In this document: one piece after another, positions 6,639 to 13,261 of the stretch
How positions within the stretch are numbered: the first letter of the stretch is position 1
How the letters are laid out: the number at the start of each line of letters is the position of its first letter
Notes under the pieces: generated by a model
What the model saw: the letters and a program-made list of their open reading frames with translations, nothing else
Told to the model about the DNA's origin: nothing
Database searches by the model: none
Translations under genes and position numbers: made by a program
Source: Hyphomicrobiales bacterium
GTDB lineage: Bacteria > Pseudomonadota > Alphaproteobacteria > Parvibaculales > Parvibaculaceae
Assembly (NCBI GenBank): GCA_015655095.1
Contig: JAATFR010000118.1
Span: forward strand, 1 to 13,261
Direction: 5' to 3'
Length of the DNA stretch: 13,261 nucleotides

Positions 6639-7094
6639 GTGACAAATCAATCGCCAAATGAATGGCAGTATCCTTACGGACGGGAACAGCGCTACCACTT
6701 GCAGCATACTCATCTCTTCGCCTCAGATGTCGATGCGACGATTGATTTCTACAAGACATGGTTCGACGCCGAAGTCATCTGGGACAATGATGTGGCCGGC
6801 GCCCGCAATGTCTTCATGAAAATCGGCATTGGGGCGATGCATCTCTACGACCAGCCTCCCCGCGACCACGGCCGGAATGTCGTCCACCATCTCGGCATGC
6901 AGGTCGTCGGCCTTGCCGAACTTTATGAGCGCATGAAGGCGGCGGGTCTCCATATTCCGAACCCGATCCGCGAATTGGGCGGCGGTGGCGGCTATTTCAT
7001 GCTGGGCGGACCCGATGGCGCAGTTATTGAGGTCTTCGAGCCGGGACGGACACGCGATAAGGTCGTGCGGAACTATTACGGCTTCGAGGACTAG
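6639..7094 (+). CDS. VOC superfamily (glyoxalase/dioxygenase fold) metalloprotein
   Basis: 151 aa, one vicinal-oxygen-chelate domain made of two beta-alpha-beta-beta-beta repeats: HTHLFASDVDATIDFYKTWF (23-42) and HHLGMQVVGLAELYERMKAAG (83-103), ending GGPDGAVIEVFEP. Probable metal ligands are H23 (seven residues before D30), H84 and E131, with H68 in GAMHLYDQP as a possible fourth. The fold covers epimerases, glyoxalases and extradiol dioxygenases; neighbouring crotonases suggest an epimerase or isomerase on a CoA ester, but this is inference. The start is GTG with GAGGG about four bases upstream; the nearby ATG at 6628 runs into TGA after four codons and the ATGs at 6658 and 6662 are out of frame. 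The next gene begins six bases after the stop. Confidence 0.88.
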   Translation: MTNQSPNEWQYPYGREQRYHLQHTHLFASDVDATIDFYKTWFDAEVIWDNDVAGARNVFMKIGIGAMHLYDQPPRDHGRNVVHHLGMQVVGLAELYERMKAAGLHIPNPIRELGGGGGYFMLGGPDGAVIEVFEPGRTRDKVVRNYYGFED

Positions 7095-7100
7095 AAAAAC

Positions 7101-7877
7101 ATGTCGAATGGCGAGATACGTTATGAAGTGAATGAGGGCATAGCGCGCATCACGATGGATCGTCCACCCGTGAATGCGCTGAGCCTGGATTTCATCCAGG
7201 GCGTCGTCGCCGCCCTCAGAAAGGCGGCGGCGGACGATTCCGCGCAGGCAGTCATTCTCTCCAGTGCACTGGCGCGCCGCTTCTCCGCCGGCCTCGATCT
7301 CGACATACTTATCGGGAAGCCGATCTCGGAAATCCGCCTCTTCCTGCAAGAGCTCTACACCAATCTTTACGATGCGCAGTATAATCTCGGAAAGCCCTCG
7401 ATTGCCGCTGTCAATGGCGCGGCGAGAGGCGGCGGGATCACCTTGTCGATTTCCTGCGATGTCCTTCTTGCAGCGGAGAGCGCGACCTTCGGTTATTCGG
7501 AGATCGACATCGGCGTCCTGCCCGCCATTCATTTCGCCCATCTGCCCCGCATCATCGGGCGCCACAGGGCTTTCGAGATTCTTTTCAGCGGCCGTACCTT
7601 CACCGCGCGTGAGGCATCCGAACTTGGCATCGTCAGCCGGGTTGTGCCCGATGCCGATCTCGAGGCGGCAGTTCTGGACCTCGCCCGCACCTTTACCAGC
7701 AAACCCAGAGCGATCATGCGTCAGGGACGCGCGGCCTTTATGCGCCAGAATGATCTCGACTATCGCCGCTCCATCGCCGTTGCAGTGGAAGATTTCTGCA
7801 ATGTAGCCATTTCCGACGACGCACAGGAAGGGCTTCGCGCCTTTCTCGAAAAACGTCAACCTAACTGGAAGGCCTGA
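7101..7877 (+). CDS. Enoyl-CoA hydratase/isomerase family protein (crotonase), copy 2
   Basis: 258-aa crotonase-fold enzyme. The oxyanion-hole segment RRFSAGLDLDIL (59-70) and the NGAARGGGITLSISCD loop (105-120) are clear. In that loop T114 occupies the place of the first catalytic glutamate (rat Glu144), while E134 in FGYSEIDIGVLP keeps the second. Single-glutamate crotonases are commonly isomerases, hydrolases or other lyases rather than simple hydratases. It is clearly distinct from the first crotonase of the cluster, so the two probably catalyse different steps. GAGGA lies about ten bases before the ATG, within the end of the VOC gene. Last gene of the plus-strand cluster; 26 bases separate it from the convergent desaturase and no intrinsic terminator is visible. 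Confidence 0.9.
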   Translation: MSNGEIRYEVNEGIARITMDRPPVNALSLDFIQGVVAALRKAAADDSAQAVILSSALARRFSAGLDLDILIGKPISEIRLFLQELYTNLYDAQYNLGKPSIAAVNGAARGGGITLSISCDVLLAAESATFGYSEIDIGVLPAIHFAHLPRIIGRHRAFEILFSGRTFTAREASELGIVSRVVPDADLEAAVLDLARTFTSKPRAIMRQGRAAFMRQNDLDYRRSIAVAVEDFCNVAISDDAQEGLRAFLEKRQPNWKA

Positions 7878-7903
7878 CTACCAGCCATTCCGGCACGATG
7901 CGG

Positions 7904-8770
7904 TTATCCCGCCCTCAAACCCAGCACAATGACAGGACTGCGCGATGCTTCGAGCAGCGGTAAAACCTGCCGGAAGGTGCGCCCATATTTGTAGAAGGGC
8001 ACCCAGGGATAGAGGTGATGGACGAGATGGTAGTTCTGTGCGAACCAGAGGCATGTGACCAGTCCACGCATAGACCGCGGTGGAAGATAGACCCGCGTGT
8101 TCAGATAACGGTCTGAAACGCCATAGATATAAGGCGCGTGCACCAGATAATCGAAAAAAAGCGCCAGCAGGGCCGAACCCATGAGTGCAGGCAGCAACAC
8201 GCCGAAAAGCGCAATCTGCCACCCTGCAAACCAGCCAAGTACCGCAACGCCGATCACAGGCATAAGATTTTCAATAACACCGGCTGTAATGACACGACGA
8301 TCCGATAAGCGGTAGCCAAGGGCATAATGGGATAAAACGATTGTCATGCATCGCAGTGCGACACTCCACCAGCTCTTGCCCGCGACCCAATGGTCGGCAT
8401 CCTTTGCGGGGTCGTTCAGATTTGCATGATGCGAGAGATGCGTCTGGCGATGGAGCGAATAATTGTGCATGAAGAGCCAGGAGGCGAGCACGCCGGTCAC
8501 ACGGTTGGCCCAGATCGAGGTTTTCTTTGAAACATTGCTATGAATGGCTTCGTGCAGCGGCGTATATGATCCGAATGCAACATATGTATTAATCAGAAAT
8601 GTGAGCCAGAGCGGAATATATCCGTATATGGCGCCAGCAAGAGACAAACCCCCTGCGGCATAAAGAAATACAAGCGTCAGAATGGTCGGCCAGGCAAAGC
8701 CGGTCCCCATCGACCGCGCGGCGCGCAGCGAAATCATTTCTAGGTCTTTTGTCGCCGCTAAATCGCTCAT
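7904..8770 (-). CDS. Membrane fatty acid desaturase family protein (di-iron, three histidine boxes)
   Basis: Integral membrane di-iron oxygenase or desaturase. The three histidine boxes are HEAIH, HRQTHLSHH (containing HxxHH) and NYHLVHHLYP (HxxHH), with a further histidine in DYLVHAPY and hydrophobic segments between them. Chemistry is oxygen-dependent desaturation or hydroxylation of a lipid; the third box HHLYPW and following PFYKY also resemble carotenoid ketolase/hydroxylase-type members, so acyl chain versus carotenoid substrate is open. The start is set at ATG 8770 (288 aa): AAGGGG (8786-8781) lies ten bases before it. The same frame opens further upstream to an ATG at 8845 (313 aa), but that has no ribosome site and would occupy most of the divergent promoter region. 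The adjacent AraC-type regulator is transcribed away from it and may control it. Confidence 0.88.
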   Translation of the reverse strand: MSDLAATKDLEMISLRAARSMGTGFAWPTILTLVFLYAAGGLSLAGAIYGYIPLWLTFLINTYVAFGSYTPLHEAIHSNVSKKTSIWANRVTGVLASWLFMHNYSLHRQTHLSHHANLNDPAKDADHWVAGKSWWSVALRCMTIVLSHYALGYRLSDRRVITAGVIENLMPVIGVAVLGWFAGWQIALFGVLLPALMGSALLALFFDYLVHAPYIYGVSDRYLNTRVYLPPRSMRGLVTCLWFAQNYHLVHHLYPWVPFYKYGRTFRQVLPLLEASRSPVIVLGLRAG

Positions 8771-8815
8771 AGTGTCCATTCCCCTTATGATTTCTTTTAC
8801 CGGGACGTTTCCGCG

Positions 8816-8908
8816 ACTATGCTGGTTCGTCTTCTGAAATTTCATTGTGTAAAAAGTCTACGCCCGGTCGAGCTGAAGGGCACACCAGGAACTATGCCAA
8901 ACAGCATA
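8816..8908. promoter_or_regulatory. Candidate operator half-sites between the desaturase and the GlxA-type regulator
   Basis: ACTATGC occurs at 8816-8822 and again at 8891-8897, 75 bases apart. The second copy forms TATGC-CAAACA-GCATA (8893-8908), an inverted repeat with 6-base spacer. A perfect 10-base palindrome TGAAATTTCA lies at 8835-8844. Such repeated half-sites in a divergent region beside an AraC-type gene are what operators look like, but short matches arise by chance, so confidence is low. Confidence 0.3.
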
Positions 8909-8933
8909 CAAAACCAGCCATGGAGAGACTGAA

Positions 8934-9920
8934 TTGGACATCGTGATCGTTGCTCTCGATCGTTGCCTCGGCTCGGCCCTGCTTGGTTTTGCCGACCTCC
9001 TGACAAGCTCGAACCGTATCCTTTCCAGGACAGGGTTGATCGATGCGCCTTTTCGCATCACAACAGCCAGCCAGGATGGCGCTCCCGTAGTCGACGGATT
9101 TGGCCGCCGTCTCCAAGTGGATGCGGCATTAAGCGACCTGCAGAATTGTGCCGCCGCTCTTGTCCCCGGTTTCCCGCCTGACGAAACAGGCCGCTCTCCC
9201 TCCATGGCACCTTACTCCGCAACCGCAAACTGGCTTCGCCACCAGCACAGGCATGGGGCGCTCGTCGCAGGTTCGTGTAGTGGCGCCTTTCTCCTGGGTG
9301 AAGCGGGCCTGCTTGATGGACGACGCTGCACGACCACCTGGTGGCTTCACGACCAGCTTGTTCAGCAATATCCAAATGCCAGGGCGCTTCGCGGCGCGGC
9401 GCTAAGCGATAGCGACCGCGTTATCACGGCTGGTGGCCCCGTATCCTGGATTGATATCGCCCTGCATATCATCGCGCGGCTTGCCGGATCAGGCGCTGCA
9501 CGCGCCACAGCAGATTTCACAATTGTCGATACCGTACCCTCGGCCCAGTCAGCCTATATCCCAACCGACTTCGCTCTTTCCAACGACCCACTTGTCGGCG
9601 AAGCGGAACGTCTCATACGACATGCAGGGAGTCGGGGCATGACTGCCCACACCCTCGCACAGCAACTAGGGGTTTCCGAGAGAACCCTGCATCGACGGAT
9701 CAACAGCACCTGCGGGGAGACACCAAAGACCTTCATCGACCGTGTAAGGCTCGAGACTGCAAAGATTGCACTCGAAACAACAACAAAGGCGATCAAGGAG
9801 GTAGCGAGAGATGCCAGCTATCTCGACGAATCCAGCTTCCGCAGAAGCTTCAAGCGGCTCTATGGCATGACCCCCGGCGCATACCGGTTGGCGGCAACTA
9901 CCCAGTTATCCGAAGACTGA
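8934..9920 (+). CDS. GlxA family transcriptional regulator (DJ-1/PfpI domain plus AraC HTH)
   Basis: 328-aa regulator. Residues 1 to about 185 form a class I glutamine amidotransferase-like (DJ-1/PfpI) sensing domain with nucleophile-elbow sequence AGSCSGAFLLGEAGLLDG; C115 sits at the elbow, and SWIDIALHII follows later. Residues about 222-320 are an AraC DNA-binding domain with two helix-turn-helix units, MTAHTLAQQLGVSERTLHRR and IKEVARDASYLDESSFRRSF, ending GMTPGAYR. The start is TTG at 8934 with GGAG eight bases upstream; the ATG at 8920 is out of frame. Divergent from the desaturase, which is the likely target. Relatives include GbdR/CdhR-type regulators of quaternary-amine catabolism, but the ligand here cannot be inferred. 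It ends 233 bases from a convergent gene. Confidence 0.92.
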   Translation: MDIVIVALDRCLGSALLGFADLLTSSNRILSRTGLIDAPFRITTASQDGAPVVDGFGRRLQVDAALSDLQNCAAALVPGFPPDETGRSPSMAPYSATANWLRHQHRHGALVAGSCSGAFLLGEAGLLDGRRCTTTWWLHDQLVQQYPNARALRGAALSDSDRVITAGGPVSWIDIALHIIARLAGSGAARATADFTIVDTVPSAQSAYIPTDFALSNDPLVGEAERLIRHAGSRGMTAHTLAQQLGVSERTLHRRINSTCGETPKTFIDRVRLETAKIALETTTKAIKEVARDASYLDESSFRRSFKRLYGMTPGAYRLAATTQLSED

Positions 9921-9997
9921 CCACCGGGAGATGACAGGCGGCACTCTACTCTCCAGAAAGCATCCGAGATCATCAGCTCTATAACAGCATATTTACA

Positions 9998-10027
9998 GGT
10001 GCACACATTGAATACATGATATGCACC
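9998..10027. repeat. Inverted repeat GGTGCA/TGCACC in the convergent intergenic stretch
   Basis: Between the convergent genes ending at 9920 and 10154 I see no gene. GGTGCA at 9998-10003 is mirrored by TGCACC at 10022-10027 across an AT-rich 18-base centre. No U-run follows on either strand in hairpin position, so it is not a convincing terminator; a promoter element would be unexpected between gene ends. Possibly chance. Confidence 0.25.
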
Positions 10028-10153
10028 AGTCCGTTGACGGAAAAAATTTATCGGTCCAGTCCATATCGCACGACGGAGATGTTTTCCCGGCATGGCTCAA
10101 CAGAGCGGCTTTCCTGCATGGGCTTTCATCCGCGCATTGCGGCAGACTCCGGC

Positions 10154-10879
10154 TTACAGAAAAGTGACACCCCCCTCAAGCTCGGCGACACCGGAAAACT
10201 CAAGATAGGCGGAGCGCACGCGGTCCACATGCTCGCGCATGAGCCGGGCCGCCATGTCGCCCTCGCCTTTCTCGATGGCGCGGACAATGCGGGTGTGCTC
10301 CGTGTTCGAGCGTTTCAAGCGGCCTTCCATGCGGAACTGGGCGCGGCGGAACGGTGTGAGGCGGCGGCGCAGGGCCCGTGTAAAATCCGCCACGATCTCG
10401 TTATGCGCCATGGCGTAGATCATTTCATGGAAATCGATGTTGGCGCGGGCGTAGCCAGCCATATCGTCGCCGCGCATCAGCGCGCCCATGGCGGCATGGA
10501 GCTTGCGCAGGTCGGCCCGCTCCGCACTTGTCGCCGAGAGCGCCGCCAGCCGGGCGCAGCTTGCCTCCATCTCGCCCATGGCGGTGAACATTTCAGCCAG
10601 CATCTGCAGGGAAATGGTGGCGACCACCGCGCCCTTGTAGGGGCGACGCTCGACAAGGCCGTTCGCCTCAAGCTGGCGGAGCGCCTCGCGCACCGGCGTG
10701 CGCGAGGTGTTGAAGCGATCAGCAATCGACTGTTCATCGAGGCGCGTGCCGGGCAGCAGGCGGCCCGAGGTGATCTCATCGGCAAGGCGGCTGCCCAGAT
10801 CGTCCGACAGGGTGGCAAGCGGCGCGACCGCGCGCTGTTTCGATGGCAGAAGCTGGTCGAGTTTAACAAATTCCGTCAT
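10154..10879 (-). CDS. GntR family transcriptional regulator, FadR/FCD subfamily
   Basis: 241 aa. Residues about 20-88 are the winged-helix GntR domain: LADEITSGRLLPGTRLDEQSI, then ADRFNTSRTPVREALRQLEA as recognition helices and GLVERRPYKGAVV as the wing. Residues about 95-225 are the all-helical FCD ligand domain; H151 (NIDFH), H195 and H217 fall at the usual metal-ligand places, with N147 where Asp is more common. FCD regulators bind small organic acids or amines. It overlaps the preceding gene as ATGA at 10876-10879, so it is the last gene of the importer operon and is probably translated by coupling. The likely role is substrate-responsive repression of that operon. Confidence 0.92.
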   Translation of the reverse strand: MTEFVKLDQLLPSKQRAVAPLATLSDDLGSRLADEITSGRLLPGTRLDEQSIADRFNTSRTPVREALRQLEANGLVERRPYKGAVVATISLQMLAEMFTAMGEMEASCARLAALSATSAERADLRKLHAAMGALMRGDDMAGYARANIDFHEMIYAMAHNEIVADFTRALRRRLTPFRRAQFRMEGRLKRSNTEHTRIVRAIEKGEGDMAARLMREHVDRVRSAYLEFSGVAELEGGVTFL

Positions 10880-11658
10880 TGCGAAAGCTCAATCGTCCAT
10901 GTGCTCATGATCGGGTTTCCTTCCGGGGCAAGCTCGTGAAGGGTGACGCCATGCGAGGTAAAAGCGGGAGAGAGGTCCGCCCCCTCGCGGAACGGCAGCG
11001 AGGAGCGCTCGATCAGCCAACCCCGGGACGACACCTGCCCGAAGGAGAACTCGCTGGCGACCATATCCTGTCTCTTCTTCATATCCATGACCCTTTCGAG
11101 GGAAGCGGCCAGCGTGGCCGCGCCATAGACGGGGCCGGTGTAGCTGTGGGCGATGAGAAAATAATTTCCCGCTCGCACCAGAATGGCATGGCGTCCATCC
11201 GCACCCCTCAAACGCCAGGCGGAGCAAACCTCCTGCGCATCGCCCTCGCGGTGTCGCCCCTCACGATGCCAATGCTCCGTAAACGCAATTTCGACGCCGC
11301 GCTCGACCAGACGGCCCGGCTCGTACCAGAGACGGGCGCGATCCGCCACCGGCGACAGCGGGCCGTAATCAATGTCATGACCCCAGCTGAAGGTTTCACC
11401 CTCGCAGATGAACGTGCCGGCGAACGCCATCTGCCGGGCCATCCATTCGATATGGACATTGCCGAGATCGCGCACGCAGGTGACGCCGGTGAAATCCGGC
11501 CGGCCCGCAGGCTGGCGCAGATCGGCATAAAGGGCGGGTCCCTGCAACCATGATACCCATGTATCGCGGTCCTCAGGCTTGCCCGGCCATGCCATCAGGC
11601 TGCGCCGCCACAGGCCGCGCAGTTCATCCACCGAAGCGGGGATTTCATGCGCCATCAT
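10876..11658 (-). CDS. Uncharacterised protein between ABC permease and GntR regulator
   Basis: 260 aa, not recognised with confidence. No signal peptide or membrane segment, so cytoplasmic. Notable pieces are WLQGPALYADLRQP (37-50, then RPDF), FSWGHDIDYGP (90-100), RLWYEPGRLVERG (109-121), EHWHREG (128-134) and STWTIELSQ at the C-terminus. Many short polar/aromatic strands suggest a beta-barrel-like fold, and the WLQxPxLYADLRxP pattern recalls conserved hypothetical (HRI1-like) proteins, but this is from memory. The start is ATG 11658, overlapping the permease stop as ATGATG/TGA; ATG 11655 is the alternative. The reading frame stays open to 11760, but that part overlaps the permease out of frame. 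The end overlaps the GntR start. Being coupled on both sides implies a role tied to the transported substrate, such as binding or modifying it. Confidence 0.8.
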   Translation of the reverse strand: MMAHEIPASVDELRGLWRRSLMAWPGKPEDRDTWVSWLQGPALYADLRQPAGRPDFTGVTCVRDLGNVHIEWMARQMAFAGTFICEGETFSWGHDIDYGPLSPVADRARLWYEPGRLVERGVEIAFTEHWHREGRHREGDAQEVCSAWRLRGADGRHAILVRAGNYFLIAHSYTGPVYGAATLAASLERVMDMKKRQDMVASEFSFGQVSSRGWLIERSSLPFREGADLSPAFTSHGVTLHELAPEGNPIMSTWTIELSQ

Positions 11659-12464
11659 TTCGCGCTTTCGCTGCCGAGCAGTTTGGGCAGATCGCCGATC
11701 CAGGCGATCAGGCTGTAGCCGACGAGGCCGACCAGCATGAAAAGGACCGCGCCCACGCACATGGAGGGCGAGAAGCCGACGCGCAGGCTGTTGAATATCT
11801 TGATGGGCAGCGTCTCCATGGCAAAGCCCACCACCATTTGCGCGATGATATATTCATTGAGGCTGAGCAGAAACACGAACAGCGCGCCCGAGATGATGTA
11901 GGGCAGCACGATGGGCAGCACGATGGTTCGGAAAACATCCTCGTCGCGCGCGCCCAGCGTTTCCGCCGCCTCGATCAGCGCGCGGTCAATGGATTTGAAG
12001 CCGAGCCCCATGGCCGCAATCGGCAATTGCATGAAGACGATGCCATGGGCGATGACCAGATCCTCCACCTGGCCGACATGGCCGAGCAGGCTCCAGAACA
12101 CCAGAAAGACGACCGAGAGCACGATCGGCGGCAGCATGAACGGCAGGCTGCCGAGACCGGTGAGCACGCTGGTCAGACGCATCATATATTTCCAGCCGAA
12201 ATAGCAGATGGGCAGCGCCGCGCTGGCGGCGAGCAGCGCCGATGCCAAACCGACGAAAAGCGACAGCTCCAGTGACCCCATCCAGCCCGGATCACCGAAG
12301 AAATCGGCATACCAGTGCAGGCTCCATTGCTGGGGCGGAAATGTCATGCGCCGGGTCGCATTGAAGCTTACGCCCGTGACGATGATGAGCGGCATGGACA
12401 GAAAGGCCGCGAACAGGAACAGGAAGATGTTGCGGGCGATGCCGGCCGCGCGGGCATTGTTCAT
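11655..12464 (-). CDS. ABC transporter permease, PotC-like (polyamine/opine/thiamine-type importer), second permease
   Basis: 269-aa inner-membrane permease of a binding-protein-dependent importer. About six hydrophobic segments; the cytoplasmic EAA loop reads EAAETLGARDEDVFRTIVLP (165-184), the contact for the ATPase, and the region LNEYIIAQMVVG...ETLPIKIFNSL is typical of the PotC branch, which imports polyamines and similar cations or organic acids. The start is ATG 12464 with an AAAGGGG ribosome site about seven bases upstream and one base after the previous stop; the frame open further upstream overlaps the first permease. Its stop overlaps the next gene. The two permeases probably form a heterodimer. 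Confidence 0.92.
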   Translation of the reverse strand: MNNARAAGIARNIFLFLFAAFLSMPLIIVTGVSFNATRRMTFPPQQWSLHWYADFFGDPGWMGSLELSLFVGLASALLAASAALPICYFGWKYMMRLTSVLTGLGSLPFMLPPIVLSVVFLVFWSLLGHVGQVEDLVIAHGIVFMQLPIAAMGLGFKSIDRALIEAAETLGARDEDVFRTIVLPIVLPYIISGALFVFLLSLNEYIIAQMVVGFAMETLPIKIFNSLRVGFSPSMCVGAVLFMLVGLVGYSLIAWIGDLPKLLGSESAK

Positions 12465-12465
12465 G

Positions 12466-13261
12466 TCAGGCCCCTTTCTTTCCGCCAAAACGATAGACGA
12501 TGAGGCAGATGACCGTGGCCACCACGAGGAACAGCACCGACATGGCGGACGCAAGCGGCATGTCGTTCGACGCCGTGGCCGCCTTGCTGATCAGGATCGC
12601 GACCGTCCAGTGTTCAGGCCGCCCAAGCACCATGGGCGCGACATAGCTGCCGATGGCGACGATGAAGGACATCATCAGGCAGGCGACAATGGGCTGGCGC
12701 ATGATCGGCACGGTGACAGTAAAAAAGGTGCGCAGCGGCGTTGCGCCCATGGTGCGGGCGGCCTCCGCCATCTGCGGATCAATCCTCGACATGCCGGGGA
12801 AAAGCACCAGCACCGTGAACGGAATGACCAGATAGACAAGGCAGGCCAGCACCGCCCCCAGATTGGGCGAGAGCGAAACCGGCTCCGCCAGCAGGCCGAG
12901 CCAGACCAGCAGGTTCGAGATGCCGACGCGCCTGGCCAGCATCACCTGCCAGGCAAAGGTGACCAGCACCTCGGAGAGCGAGAGCGTCATCAGCACAAAC
13001 ACCAGCCAGCAGACCTGCGCGCGCCGCGACATGCGCGTGATCGCATAGGTGAAGGGAAAGCCGACGACAATCGAGATCATTGCGACAACCGCGGCGAGGA
13101 CAACGGAAAAGCTGGTGGAGTAGACAAAGACTCCGTCCTGAAACGCGGCGAAATAGCTGGCGAAGGTGAAGCCGCCCTTGCCCATGGCGCCAAGACCGGA
13201 CTCGGCAACGCTGACCCGCAACAAAAGCAGGAACGGAACAATGAAAAAGATGAGCAGGATG
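12466..13261 (-). CDS. ABC transporter permease, PotB-like, first permease (partial, N-terminus beyond right edge)
   Basis: Inner-membrane permease paired with the PotC-like protein. The frame stays open to the window edge: before the TTG codon at 13224 lie in-frame hydrophobic codons (ILLIFFIVPFLLL), the end of the first membrane helix, so the true start is outside. The cytoplasmic loop EAARTMGATPLRTFFTVTVP is the EAA motif, preceded by GMSRIDPQMA. The gene ends KKGA, one base before the next start. An ATPase and a periplasmic binding protein are expected to the right of the window. Substrate is probably a polyamine-like or organic compound by family resemblance only. Confidence 0.9.
   Translation of the reverse strand, partial: ILLIFFIVPFLLLLRVSVAESGLGAMGKGGFTFASYFAAFQDGVFVYSTSFSVVLAAVVAMISIVVGFPFTYAITRMSRRAQVCWLVFVLMTLSLSEVLVTFAWQVMLARRVGISNLLVWLGLLAEPVSLSPNLGAVLACLVYLVIPFTVLVLFPGMSRIDPQMAEAARTMGATPLRTFFTVTVPIMRQPIVACLMMSFIVAIGSYVAPMVLGRPEHWTVAILISKAATASNDMPLASAMSVLFLVVATVICLIVYRFGGKKGA

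Noticed and set aside
6723..7859. 378-codon open frame on the minus strand
   Set aside because: Antisense to the VOC and second crotonase genes, both with full family motifs; the translation shows no recognisable domain.
7878..7903. Possible shared terminator between convergent crotonase and desaturase genes
   Set aside because: The 26 bases contain no stem followed by a T-run on either strand.
10030..10048. CCGT-TG-ACGG stem next to an A/T run, considered as a terminator
   Set aside because: The stem is four pairs with a two-base loop, and the run following it on the plus strand is A-rich rather than T-rich, so it does not fit an intrinsic terminator.
9860..10093. 77-codon open frame on the minus strand in the convergent gap
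   Set aside because: Overlaps the end of the AraC-type gene, has no ribosome site or recognisable motif; could not be supported as a gene.
10016..10939. 307-codon open frame on the plus strand
   Set aside because: Antisense to the GntR regulator; composition (Arg/Ala/His) is that of a mirror frame and no ribosome site was seen.
11550..12275. 241-codon open frame on the plus strand
   Set aside because: Antisense to the PotC-like permease; low-complexity Asp/His/Gln-rich translation typical of the complement of membrane-helix codons.

Overview
The window reads as chromosomal DNA from a GC-rich alphaproteobacterium, most likely of the Hyphomicrobiales/Parvibaculales type. This is inferred from the STAS-fused MlaE permease followed by MlaF, a soluble cytochrome c2-type protein, heavy G/C use at third codon positions, and the style of the FCD-GntR and GlxA-type regulators. 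No rRNA, tRNA, CRISPR array, insertion sequence or phage gene was seen. The genus cannot be fixed from the sequence alone.

Layout. (1) 1-1667, minus strand: the start of a phospholipid-trafficking ABC operon, mlaE then mlaF, with mlaF running off the left edge. (2) 1956-3412, plus strand: a periplasmic c-type cytochrome and an enolase-superfamily dipeptide epimerase or N-acetyl-D-Glu racemase-like enzyme. (3) 3424-4476, minus strand: the tRNA-dihydrouridine synthase DusA, convergent with the epimerase. (4) 4712-7877, plus strand: an HxlR-family regulator, then a compact four-gene cluster of crotonase, tautomerase-superfamily protein, VOC-fold protein and a second crotonase. It looks like an inducible CoA-ester or carboxylic-acid catabolic operon. 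Both the regulator and the cluster have an inverted repeat inside the probable promoter. (5) 7904-9920: a membrane di-iron fatty-acid-desaturase-family enzyme (minus) divergent from a GlxA-type AraC regulator (plus). (6) 10154-13261, minus strand: the end of a polyamine-type (PotB/PotC-like) ABC importer operon. It holds two permeases (the first cut by the right edge), an unrecognised 260-residue protein and an FCD-type GntR regulator. Successive stop/start codons overlap as ATGA.

How the genes may work together. In region 4 the HxlR protein probably represses itself and the four enzymes, which together could hydrate or isomerise an unsaturated CoA thioester and a ring-opened intermediate; the substrate is unknown. 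The tautomerase-like protein starts Met-Thr and so lacks the catalytic Pro1 of its superfamily, and the second crotonase has Thr where one catalytic Glu is expected. This cluster is the best candidate for undescribed chemistry. In region 6 the unknown protein is tied by overlapping genes to both the importer and the regulator, so it probably serves the imported substrate.
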